DNA from: Tetragonia tetragonoides
Lineage: Eukaryota; Streptophyta; Magnoliopsida; Caryophyllales; Aizoaceae
Assembly (NCBI GenBank): GCA_038025085.1
Contig: CM076152.1
Coordinates: 28,895,501-28,959,500 of the forward strand
Direction: 5' to 3'
Length of the DNA stretch: 64,000 nucleotides
Shown here in pieces: positions 12,821 to 23,159 of the stretch; position 1 is the stretch's first letter; each line of letters starts with the position of its first letter. A program made the translations under genes and the position numbers. Below the pieces are notes generated by a model. It was not told the DNA's origin. It ran no database searches and was given only the letters and a program-made list of their open reading frames with translations.

Positions 12821-12937
12821 TGTTTTGGTGTGTAATTCTCATACATAATTAGTAGTAGGCATAATAATATCAAGAGGGCTAAAAGCATGTGAAAAATAAG
12901 CCTAAAGTAGTCAAAGTAACATTATAACATAATAGGA

Positions 12938-12987
12938 GTCCCACATCGGAGAAGAATGTAAGAGTTGTAGCATTAAGAAGGTATAAA
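12938..12987 (+). promoter_or_regulatory. Plant snRNA-type promoter: USE and TATA with 33-bp spacing
   Basis: GTCCCACATCG (12938-12948) is an exact match to the plant snRNA upstream sequence element RTCCCACATCG. Exactly 33 bases separate it from TATAAAATA (starting 12982). That spacing is the one known for RNA polymerase II snRNA genes; Pol III snRNA genes have about 10 bp less. The predicted start is near 13012-13015. The downstream sequence (CTAAGTAGGAAGAAAGTAGG) does not resemble U1, U2, U4 or U5, so the transcript is unrecognised. The flanks at 12829-12937 and 12988-13440 show no other feature. Confidence 0.6.
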
Positions 12988-13458
12988 ATAAAAAACCTAA
13001 GTAGGAAGAAAGTAGGCATTTATTTAGACTTTTGACTAACAAAATTGTAGTAATATCATTTATTATTACAAATGTGTCGAGGTCTAATTAGTCAAAAACT
13101 GCTTGGTTACGTGCTTTCGAATAGGCTCTTAAAGATACATTCTAATGATTTAATGGCACTTTTAGAACCCCATTAAAGATAATACAACTAACCAACATGC
13201 CTTATACAAAATGAAGATACAATCCAGCAAAATATTTTATCACCATACCGTTTAATATGAAAGCAAGAATGAAGTAATATGTAATTTTAATTTAAAATTT
13301 ATTTTATACAAGAACAACTTAGACCACTTTTTTGTTGAGGGAAACACAACTTTTACCACTTGATTACAAGTTTCACGTCGAAAAGAAAATGAAACAATAA
13401 TCATTGTTAAGGCGTTTCGGATTTCATTATATTGTTATATTTTTTACTATTTAGATAT

Positions 13459-13486
13459 CCCGTGCATTGCACGGGCAAAAACTAGT
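13459..13486 (+). mobile_element. Helitron-like 3' terminus
   Basis: The palindrome CCCGTGCATTGCACGGG (13459-13475) is followed after six bases by CTAG (13482-13485) and a T. A short GC-rich hairpin just before a CTRR end next to T is the classic Helitron 3' terminus. The 5' TC end was not located and no Rep/helicase coding sequence is near, so only the terminus is called. Confidence 0.4.
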
Positions 13487-13709
13487 TTAAGCAAAATGGA
13501 AATGGAGAAAAATGGCGAGCCTGAGATGCGGGAAAAAAGAAAGGCAAGAGAAGAAAATATTGCAAGGAAAAAAGAAAAAGCTAAAACTGCCATTTAGGGG
13601 TAATTCCCTCTATGGGTAGAATCTGTCCTGGAAGAGGGAAACTTCGCGTTTTTGAAAAAATCAGCTCCCCACAGTCCCATATCGAAAAAAAAAAAAAACT
13701 GAATGTTTG

Positions 13710-13710
<1 letters not shown>

Positions 13711-13755
<45 letters not shown>
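13711..13755. repeat. (CT)n microsatellite
   Basis: A run of CT dinucleotides in pyrimidine-rich DNA. Together with the following 27-bp repeats it resembles a plant 5' untranslated leader, but no convincing coding exon follows. Confidence 0.9.
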
Positions 13756-13759
<4 letters not shown>

Positions 13760-13812
13760 CGACAGACACCCACAATCAGAAAAACAACCCCCACCTAGCT
13801 CTCTCCTCTCCT

Positions 13813-13866
13813 CAGCTCTCCCTTCGGCGCTCCTCTCTTCAGCTCTCCCTTCGGCGCTCCTCTCTT
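13813..13866 (+). repeat. Two tandem copies of a 27-bp CT-rich unit
   Basis: A unit beginning CAGCTCTCCCTTCGGCGCTC is repeated exactly with a 27-base period at 13813 and 13840. The DNA after it (13900-14550) is T-rich and intron-like. No gene could be recognised there. Confidence 0.8.
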
Positions 13867-14609
13867 CTCATCTCCAGATCTCTTCTCGGCTCTCCGTACC
13901 TCTCTGCCCGTCCTTATTGAATTCAGGCGACTCAACGGCTAATTTCAAGGCGGCGTTTCAGTGGTATTAGGTGACTTCAGGATGGCTAATTCAGGGTTAT
14001 TTTAGGAAAACTTATTTATTGCTAAGGTATTATTTGAATTTCTTAAACCCTAAATGACTAAATTCCCAATTTTAAATGTTAATGGCTGATTTTATAAACT
14101 TGTGTTTAGATGAAATTTGAGTAAATTTTTAAATTGATAGAATGTTGTTAATCTCGATTTGTTAGTTAATTTAATTTATTGATTTAATTGATTATAGAAT
14201 TCTGGGTTTTTTAGTTAATTTATGTTGTTGATTTAATTGAATATAGAACGCTGGTTTTGTTAGTTAATTTAATTTGTAAATTTTAAATATTTATGATTTC
14301 TGCTAGATAATTGTTGCTGAAATTTGCTGTAGTTTAGTATAGTTTACCCATTAAATTTTGATTTAAGTATTTGAGTAGCTATATATGTTTGATGCTAATT
14401 GGGTTGAGAATCGAAATTCGTGATTTGGGCATTTTACTATGATATTTTGTTAGCTTTTGGCATGGTAAATTAGTCATTGAGAGATTGTTTAGAATTGTGG
14501 AATATTCATGACTTAATTATGTTGAGTTTTTTATAATGTATTATCACATTGGAGTTCAAAGAAAAAAATCGGGTATTTGCGGGTTTGGGTGAAATTGACA
14601 CTCCTAAAT

Positions 14610-14695
14610 CCCACTTATACTCTTATTTTCCTGGGTACGCCACTGTCTCTTATTGTTACATTTTCTGGGTACGCCACTGGCTCTTATTTTCCCTT
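14610..14695 (+). repeat. Segment shared with the region upstream of SYP81
   Basis: TTCCTGGGTACGCCACTG followed by CTCTTATTG.TACATTT.CTG occurs here and again at about 44475-44520. Inside this copy the GGGTACGCCACTG block is itself repeated (about 14631 and 14667). It is either a small dispersed repeat or a fragment copied from the SYP81 leader. Confidence 0.5.
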
Positions 14696-14783
14696 TGCTT
14701 CAATTTGATAAGCAACGTTTTTGCAACTACGTCACTTTCTTTTGATATTTACTTTAGAAATGAATATATTCATATTGCTATGA

Positions 14784-15740
14784 GTCCCACATCGGAAAAG
14801 TAGAGAGATACGAGAGAAACAACATGTTTAAAATTAATGGGCCAAATTTGAAGCAAAATATATACATTTTGTGGCTCTTATAGTGAGCTTCGTCTTTGAG
14901 TACAAGAGTGTTGTTCGAATACAACTGTTATACCAAATAATTTTTGTGAGAAGCTACTAAAGTTGAAGCAAAAAAACATACTGTATTTCTTTGCCCTTTC
15001 GCTAAGATGTTATTAAAAAGAACCTCCTTTATCTCTCCTCTCAAAACCCTAACTTTTCTCTTTTGCCTCTTCTCATCTTTCATCATAGTTTCAGGTCGGA
15101 AGGACCAGTTTAAGTCATTCCCGCCCTGTATTTGATGTTCTTCATCTAGTTTGACTCTAATTTCTACTCTTTTTCGCTCTAGGTGGAATAAATTTCTCTC
15201 CCTTTGTGGAGTTCTTTGGTTTTTTCATTTCTTCCTCTTCGTAGGATTCTCTTTTCGCCTATAGTGCGATTTCTATTTTATAGATTCCATATGATTTTGG
15301 GGACCGAATATACATACAATCAATGGTATCAAACAGAGTTCTATAGGCAAGCCATTGCATTGCTCGGGGTAAAGATCTCCACTTCCGTCAAAGATGAAGA
15401 TACATCAAAGGAAGCACATGGTTACTATTGGGAGTCGCACCGAGGTGTCCTTGTCGATTGTCCTGTTAGCAAAAAATGTGTTGTTACTATTAATTTAGTA
15501 TATTCTAGGGTCAGATTGTAGATGTCGTGCCTTTTCTATTAATGAAAATTTCCTATTCCCCTCTCAAAAAAAAAAAAAAGATGCAGTATTAGTTGTTTTT
15601 CTTTTTTATAAATGTCAAATTAATAAGACATGCATTTGTTGATCGTTTGGCTAAGATGTATTTTAGCTAAAGATCAAGTGTATTATCTTTTAAAAAAAAA
15701 ATGATATTGAAAAGATAAAAACATTTGAAAATATTAACAT
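14784..15740 (+). repeat. U2 snRNA-derived repeat, copy 2, interrupted by a retroposon
   Basis: The USE GTCCCACATCG lies at 14784-14794, with a degenerate TATA (TTTAAAATT, 14827) about 32 bases on. A first U2-like head ATACATTTTGTGGC starts at about 14862, where an snRNA start is expected. A second head, ATACTGTATTTCTTTGCCCTTTCGCTAAGATG, ends at 15009. The repeat is then broken by a poly-A retroposon (15010-15579) and resumes at 15584 with TTTGGCTAAGATGTATTTTAGCTAAAGATCAAGTGTA. Copy 3 aligns along its whole length, which fixes the structure. Confidence 0.6.
15010..15579 (+). mobile_element. Poly-A retroposon or processed transcript of unknown origin
   Basis: A 570-bp insertion ends in A14 (15566-15579) and is flanked by AAGATG on both sides (15004-15009 and 15578-15583, overlapping the tail). 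Copy 3 of the U2-derived repeat is uninterrupted at the same place. It contains a 105-codon open stretch (15204-15521) with the segment LGVKISTSVKDEDTSKEAHG, which I cannot assign. It could be a 5'-truncated LINE, a SINE-like retroposon or a retrocopied mRNA end. Confidence 0.55.
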
Positions 15741-15761
15741 ATACACATGTCGTAGTTATAA

Positions 15762-16535
15762 GTCCCACATCGGAAAAGTAAGTGAGATATGAGAGAAGCA
15801 ACATGTATAAAATTAGGGGATCGAAGTTGAAGCAAAACATACATTTCGTGGCTATTTGATATAAGCTTCGTCTTTGAGGACAAGAGTGTTGTTCGAGTAC
15901 AACTGTTGTACCAAACAATTTTCGTGAATGCTACCAAAGTTGAAGCGAAACACATACCGTATTTCTTGGCTCTTTCGCTAAGATGCGTATAAGTTTGTTT
16001 TCCTGTTTTGATAAATGTCAGATTAGTAGGACATGCATTTGTTCATCTTTTAGCTAAGATGTATTTTAGCTAAAGATCAAGTAGAGCTTGTATAATGGTT
16101 ACCGGTATTTATGTAACCACCACAACTTTGCACGACAACCGTTGATCACCATCTTGGTCAAACCATATCATTTATTGTACTTTGGTTGCAACTATAATAA
16201 TTAAAATAGTTGGCTAGTGGTTCTACCCAATTCTTTAATCGGTCATAAATATTCTACCAATAGTCAACTTGTTATGACCGATAGTATAACTGGTTATGAC
16301 CAAACTAACATCAAAAAATTAATCTAAATTGGGTAGTATCAAATCGAAATTAGTCTTACCCAATTTAGTCAAACCATTTAACGGTTGAGATTGAGAATTT
16401 GGGATCGACGGTTGTAGTGCATAGTTATGGTGACTACAATTTAGTGGTGGCCACCATACAAATGGTGAAAGATCAAGTGTAAAATCTCTTACAAAAAAAA
16501 TGATAATGAAAAGATAAAACACTTCAATTATCTAT
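15762..16535 (+). repeat. U2 snRNA-derived repeat, copy 3, interrupted by a MITE
   Basis: The USE GTCCCACATCG lies at 15762-15772, then 33 bases, then TATAAAATT at 15806. The U2-like head ATACATTTCGTGGC starts at 15839, 33 bases after the TATA. A second head, ATACCGTATTTCTTGGCTCTTTCGCTAAGATG, starts at about 15954. A third block, TTTTAGCTAAGATGTATTTTAGCTAAAGATCAAGT, runs to 16082, where a MITE splits it; GTAAAATCTCTTAC follows at 16479. The promoter geometry is that of a Pol II snRNA gene, while the RNA part is a rearranged, degenerate U2 5' end. Confidence 0.65.
16083..16467. mobile_element. Mutator-type MITE, 385 bp
   Basis: Flanked by an exact 11-bp direct repeat AAAGATCAAGT (16072-16082 and 16468-16478), of which 9-11 bases are TSD. 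The ends are imperfect inverted repeats: left TTGTATAATGGTTACC, right (reverse complement) TTGTATGGTGGCCACC. Long TSDs of 9-11 bp point to the Mutator superfamily. Non-coding. The empty site is visible in the sister U2 repeat at 15.68 kb. Confidence 0.65.
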
Positions 16536-16789
16536 GTCAGCAAATTAAAGATGGAAGTGGAAGAATACATGCATAAGATTATAGTCAACAACAAAGGAAT
16601 GCAAGAACCGAAGGCATTCAAGCACATTCTCAAAAGAAAAGGAAAGATAATGCCAAAAAAAGGGAAAAAAGAAGAAGCAAACAATCTGCATATTTTAATA
16701 ATAGATTTTTTTTTTTAAAAAAAGCAAGAAAGCCAAAACAATTTCATTATGAGATCATCCTAAGATGTCCTTCACCAACAGATTGGTGA

Positions 16790-19700
16790 GTGACCGATCG
16801 AACGAAGTCGACTAAATAAGTAATGTAGTACAGGTATGACCAATATTTGCCATAAAGTCAGCCACCTTATTTGTTTCTCGAAAACAATGAAGGACTTCTA
16901 CATTATCAAAGAAGTGTAAGTCCCTTTTTGTGTCGATCATAATGTTTTCTATCTCACAGGGGATGTGTCATTCTCCTCTAATGGCTTTAATAACAGATAA
17001 ATTGTCACCTTCAATGGTGATATTTTTGATACCTCGAGTTCTAGCCTCACGAACGCCTTCTCTAAGTCCAATAACTTTTGCTACAAGAATAGAGCTATCA
17101 CCACATGATCTAGCTCCAAAGCAAGTACATCCCCATTATTATTGCGTATACTAAACCCAGCTGATGCATTGGAATTGTTCTTTTTTGAACCATCAAAATT
17201 CAATTTAGCTTAGTTATTTCTAGGAGGGGTCCAATGAACATTATTCCAAGTGCGTTTCTGTACTTTTTTTCTTAACAAAAGCCCCTCGAGTATCAAAGTC
17301 AAATTCTTGATTAGCTAAGGATTGCCATTCTACAATATTGTTCCTAACCGAATGAGCAATTTGGGTTGGATTAGTAATTAACTGATCAAATTCTATTTTG
17401 TTACGAGCAAACCAAAATAATCACCATGTCATAATTAGTAGGATAAAATCTCATTCTGAGAGCTTTTCATGAAGAGCATTTAAGCGTTCCACAAAGAAAG
17501 GCGAGTCCATGACTAATATGTTCAATCGTTTCCCGAAAAGAGTATGAACTTCGTCCCACACTTGGAAAAAATGTGGGCAATCAAAAAATAAATGAAATTA
17601 TCTTCGGAGTGATGCTTGCAACAAACATATTCTAGTGGTACAAAAACATTACTTTGTTGGAGTCTATGCTTTGTGGGTAAGCCATCTAGGCACAATTTCC
17701 AAAAGAAATTTTTTTATCTTGTTGGTTAGACTAAGATTCTAAATCCAACTAAAGTTACAATTTTTTTTATAATTGTCTTGGATACTTTGTGCTAACCATG
17801 TTGCAGACTTAGAGGAGAAAATTCCATCACTTGAAAAACCCCAATAGAACTTGCCTGGGAAGATCATTATAAGGAATAGGGATTCCTTTAATTGCTTGAA
17901 TAATATCCTGAGGAACAATTCGAGCTAATAACTCGACATCCCAACAACCATTATTATTAATAAAAATACTAACCGAAGCGTCTAAATCAAAAAACGGGTC
18001 ATCAGAGGTTGAGGAATGAGATTTATCAAGGAGAGATGATTGACAAACCCAATTATCTCTCCAAAACTTAATGTCAACCCTATTGCCAACTTGACAACGG
18101 ATACCCTTCTTAAACAAGGAGCGAACTTCTAATAAATGCTTCTACTACCAAGATGTATTCCTACCTTTCGTATAATGAAACAAGTCTTATCCACATAGAT
18201 ATTTATGATGAATCATCCAAACCCACCTATTATTAGGCTCAGTGAGCATTTTCCAAATAAGTTTCATTTGCATTGCTTTGTTGACAGCTTCCGATTTACG
18301 GAGACCAAGTCCACCCATATTTTTTGAGCGACAAACTTTATCCCAACCAATTAAGTTAGGAGCTTTATTATTTGGTGTTTTATTCCATAAGAAATTGCGA
18401 TTAATTCTGTCTAATTTGTTGAGTGAGTCTAAGGGAGAGTAAAACTTTGCATTGTATAAATAGGTGTTCCTGCAAGATTTGCTTGGATTAAAGTAGCATG
18501 TCCTGCTTGAGAGAGAGAATTCGCCTTCTATTTAGAAAGGTGACTACTAGTATGATCTATAACGTCGCTAAACGTATTGTTCGTAACTCTATCATTAATA
18601 ATAGGACAACCAAGATATTTATCTAGACAAGAAGAGTGACTCATCTCAAGAACCCCCTTAAATATGTCAATGCTATTTCTAGAAATATTCTTTAATGCAT
18701 TGAAAAGCTGACTTACGAAAATTTATCTTTTGACCTGACATTCTGCAATAGTCATCTAGAGTTTTCTTAATGGCATGACAACTTTGACAAGATGCTTCTG
18801 CAAAGATCATTGTGTCATTAGCGAAAGTCAATAAAGGTAACTTATCCACTCCATGACAGATCTTAATCCCAATACTTTTAGAAGAAACATCACTCTCTCT
18901 TTGAATACGTATGGCCAAAACTTTGCCACAAAGAATACATATATAAGGAGAAAGAGGATCTCCCTGCCGAATGCCCCTAGATGAGGTAAAGGTAGACCCA
19001 GGGGCATTGTTAACAAGAAATGAAAAAGAGACAATGGTGATACATTCTTTGATCCAAGATATCCATTTCTCACAAAAGCCAAGGGCCTGTTTACTTCAAT
19101 TGTTTTCCAGAAAAAAATTCATAGAAAACACGGAGACATAGAAAACATGTTCCAAACAGTCAGTTTTTCAAAATTTACAAAGGCATTTAGGAAAACTAGA
19201 AAACATTGATTTGATGTTTTCCATGTTTTCTTCTCATGTTCTCCAACCACTCCTCCACTCTCTGCTCCCTTTGATTACTTGTTCTCGTGACCACCACCAG
19301 CAATCACGGGAGGGACCACGAAAGTTGCCGAATGCCGCCCACCACCATGGTGGTTGTTTGGTGGCCAGATCTTCTTCTTCATTTGGAGGTCCAAATTACA
19401 TTTTCTCTCTCATGAATTTCTTCACTTACATCTTTTCCTTTGATGAAATTGACACTGAAAACACTAATAAATACATGTAACAATATAAATCCCTCAAACA
19501 ATTTGTCAAAATTCACCATTTCGTAGCCAGATTAAAATTCGAAGTTGTTGACACTTGAGAGTCAAAGAGAGAGAATGAACAAGTTGTGAGCAAAGATATA
19601 AAGAGCAAGCTTGTCTGTGAAGAGAGAGAAAATGTGTGATTGGTGTTTGGGATGGGTGGAATGAGGCGGTGGTTGTGGGGGTCTGGTGGTGGAGATGATG

Positions 19701-21795
19701 AGGGGGGATGGGGAATAGGGTTTGGGTGGGGATTTGCGTGAATAATGGGGAATGGGGTTTGGGTTAAGAGAGAGAAGAAAGTGTGTGAGAAAAAGTGGGT
19801 ATGAAACACCCAGTTCACTTGTTTTCTACCTCAAAGAAAACAAATTCAAAGAAAATGTTTTCTTGAAATAATTTAGGAAATGAAAACAGAAAATTTTTGG
19901 TCCAAGTAAACAAGCCCCAAAATTTTTAAATACTTGGAAAATAAAATTCCAATCAAGTCTATCATAGGCGTTCTCCATATCAAGTTTTATTGCTGGCCAT
20001 CCACTTTTCCCTTTTTTTGACTTAAAAGAATGAAAACTTTCATGAGCTAGAAAATATTATCTTCAATGCATCTATCCGGTACAAAAGCACTTTGCAACGG
20101 GTGAATAAGTTTAACAATGACTGATTTTAGTCTTGTAGTGAGAATCTTACAAATAATTTTATACAAGGTTGAACATAAACTAATAGGTCTAAAATGATTA
20201 GCAGACGAAGGATTGTCTATTTTAGGAATTAAAGTCAGGAAAGTTTGGTTAACTTCTTTTAACATTTTTCCGGAATGGAAAAAGGCCTTAATAGCTCGAC
20301 AAACAGAAGGGCCAATAATATGCCAATATGTTTGATAGAAACCTGCAGGAAAACCATCGGGGCCAGGTGACTTAATAGGGGCAAGTAAGAAAACATCTTC
20401 TTTTATTTCTTCGTTAGTAACCATATTGGTCAAAAAAGAATTGTCCTCATTACTAACCTCCGGACGTAAATCTTGGAGATCATCTGAAGGATTTACTAAG
20501 CAAGAAAAGTCCTGATCAAATCTTAATTTAAATTCTTTTGTAATTTCCGAAGAAATACTCTTTGACTCAGTAGAATTTATATCATCCATGCCAAGGAAGG
20601 TAGTAATTTTTTCCTTATTCCTTCAAGTAGAAGCCTTTGTTTAGAAGGAGGTATTTCTATCTCCTAAAAGCAAATTCTTCGCTCTAGATCGTTGAAACCA
20701 AAAAGTCTTGTTAAAATTGAAAAGGGAAGCTTTCTTCTTTGATAATCTTGATTGGTGTCTAATGAGATTACTATCCAAAGGATTAGTAACTAGGCTAGAT
20801 TGGATTGACACAAGTTTCTCTTCAATTTCTTTAAGTTGGTGTGTCACATTATCAAATTTTAATTTAGCCCAACCTTTTGAATTTGCTTTGAGAAGCTTAC
20901 ACTTACTTACGAGTTGATAAAGACAAGAGTCCTCGATTCTTGAGGACCATGCCTTACGCACCATGTTTTCATAGTCTTTATGTCGTGACCATGCTAAATC
21001 TAATGTAAAGGGAGGGGTTTTGAAAGAATTTTGAGAATCAAACTTTAAAATAATGGGACAACGGTCTGAGGACGCTAAATCATGATGTGATAAAGAAGAA
21101 TTAGGAACGATGTTAATCCAAGAATGTGAGACCAAGGCCCTATTTAAACGTTCCCACACATTATCTTGGCCCAACTTCCTTTTTCTCCAAGTAAAGGGGC
21201 TACCAGAAAATGGGAGATCTAAAACATTAGCATCAACTTTAAAAGAATGCAATCTAGAAAATCTTTCTATGGATGGAGTAACACCACCGGACTTTTCATT
21301 GACTGAACCTATCTCATTTAGATCACCAATAATAGAAAAAAGACAAGTAGACTTTGAAAATAATTAAGCAAATCATTCCAAAACTGAGATTTATGACGAG
21401 ATTATGCTGGAGCATATGCAAAGATAATAGTTAATGGCTCATTATAAACAAAATCTTGCGCAAGAATGCTTATAAACCTGACAAAATCGTAATATTAACT
21501 AAATTACTTTGCCGAAGCACCCAAATACCTCCAGAAAAACCCACACAAGGTATAAAATCAAACTTACTAAACCCAAATTGATTGACTATAAGAGGGGAGG
21601 GATCGTTTGCACCTTGGTTTCTACAAGGGCAATAAGATTAATATGGTGTAATCTACAGAACATTTTGATTTCTTCAGCAATATTTTTTTTTTCCACACCT
21701 CTAACATTCCAAAATGCAACCTTATTCATTAAAACATTTAAACATTTATAAAGGTAACTGTTGCTAAATGAAACCAAAGATTTCAGGTTCTTCAT
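16790..21795 (-). pseudogene. LINE-3 ORF2 remnant: endonuclease, reverse transcriptase, RNase H
   Basis: Reading from 21795 leftwards: an apurinic endonuclease start (MNKVAFWNVRG, ALVETK), then FSGSPFTWRK, ERLNRALVS and SDRCPI (normally SDH). The reverse transcriptase follows, with KSPGPDGFPAGFYQTYWHIIG, LIPKID...FRPISLCSTLYKII and SAFVPDRCIEDNI at 20590-20050. IKLDMENAYDRLDWNFIF and the RQGDPLSPYI box come next, split by the transposon at 19083. The catalytic box reads TFANDTMIFAEA (about 18811-18823), again Asn for the first Asp. A C-terminal RNase H (17210-16790) shows LNFDGSKKNNS, IEGDNLSVIKAI and ETNKVADFMAN. Frameshifts and stops make it inactive. The RNase H domain separates it from LINE-1 and LINE-2, whose visible ends lack one. 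Confidence 0.85.
19083..19917. mobile_element. PIF/Harbinger-like non-autonomous element, 835 bp
   Basis: The ends are GGGCCTGTTTACTT (left) and, as reverse complement, GGGCTTGTTTACTT (right). CAA flanks both sides (19080-19082 and 19918-19920). Removing the element and one CAA joins the LINE-3 reading frame cleanly as ..FKNFGFCEKW.., which confirms borders and a 3-bp TSD. TIR sequence and 3-bp TSD fit Harbinger, but the usual target is TWA rather than CAA/TTG. The interior has no transposase and is partly CT/GGT-rich. Confidence 0.7.
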
Positions 21796-22810
21796 GCTAT
21801 TGAGCGAGAAATAAACACCTATTCTAAGAGTTTGCTTACAAGGAAAAATCTTTAGAGATGCCTTCTTCAGGCTAAGAAGAAGAAAATGGAAGAGAGAAAA
21901 AAATCTTCATCCTTATGGCTTGCTCTTCCTCGGATGGAGAAGTAGTCTTAATGCAGAAAATTTCTCAAACCAATAATATCCTGCCAATAACTCATCATCC
22001 CAAACAATATAAAACAAAGGAGATATTTAACTCACAAAAACAAAGAAATGCTTAATGAACAAGAAAAAGTTGTTCTTAGATGGACAGAAACATACTTCCA
22101 TAGAAGAGGCTAATCCAAAGAAGATAAGAACAAAATTTACACTGCAAATTTTTCCGACAAGAAACTCAAACATTACAGTTACTACACATCCATATGAAAA
22201 GGTAGGTTCTAACACTCTGTAACCTATGAAAAGCTTGTCAAAACACCTCATAATAATAAGACACTTCCACATAGACTTAGATATTATGTCTAGAACTGAA
22301 AGTGCAATTAGCCAAAACAAATCGCTAACAAACCCATATAATCTCAGAAGTTGTATTGCGACAGATAAGACACCCAAAATCTGAGGAAAAAAAACCTGAA
22401 ACAACAGCTAAAACAAACCGAATATAAATCAAATAAAATGATCCAGAAAAATAAAAACATCTTAATCACCCTCAGACTATAACAAGTATAATTTTTTTCC
22501 ATCTTGATAGAGGAATCAACCCAGTATGTCACAAAAATAAATCTGCAACAGTAATTGGAGGGTTGGAAGAATGAACAAAGGAATAAATGACCTGAGTATG
22601 CCTTATAAGTAAGGGATTTAGGCTGAAAAAATGGGACAGATTTCCATGAGTTTCTTGAATCGAATGGCTGTACAAAGGTCGAGAAGTTAGAAAAAGAGCA
22701 GCTCGGAGCTTATAGGAGCTTCGTCCCCTAAGTGAATTGAAAGGAAGGAAGTGGAAGTCGAACAGGTTACCAACCGCACCACGAATAAGAATCCAAAAGG
22801 ATATTGGAAC

Positions 22811-23115
22811 TATTAGAGAATAATCAGAGTATCCATCTTGTATATATCCCTTCATTATTTTCAGTTATTCTCTCCCTTGATCATAGGACTAGAATAATAG
22901 ATCATAGTACTAGAATAATATCTGCTCCTTGATCATAGCACTAGAATAATATCTACTCCTTGATCATAGCACTAGAATAATATCAGCTCCTTGATCATAG
23001 CACTAGATTAGTTTAGTTGCCTTCTTTATAGATACTCTTTCTTCCATAGTTTGTATATAAATAGATGTATCTATCAATGTATTTCTTAAGCCTTCAATCA
23101 ATCTCAACTCTTATA
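22811..23115 (+). repeat. Left LTR of the copia element
   Basis: 305 bp with unusual ends TATTAG...CTTATA instead of TG...CA. U3 holds about five tandem copies of a ~28-bp unit around CCTTGATCATAGCACTAGAA. A TATA box, GTATATAAATAG, lies at about 23053-23064. Confidence 0.92.
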
Positions 23116-23127
23116 TGGTATCAGAGC
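23116..23127 (+). other. Primer-binding site (tRNA-iMet type)
   Basis: TGGTATCAGAGC directly follows the LTR. It is the standard PBS of plant copia elements, complementary to the 3' end of initiator methionine tRNA. Confidence 0.9.
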
Positions 23128-23159
23128 TTCACTGATCCAACCTTCAAACCTTACCTACA

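Noticed and set aside
13581..13970. Overlapping frames with Arg-Glu or Ser-Leu repeats
   Set aside because: Produced by the (CT)n run and the 27-bp repeat; no domain and no support from splice signals.
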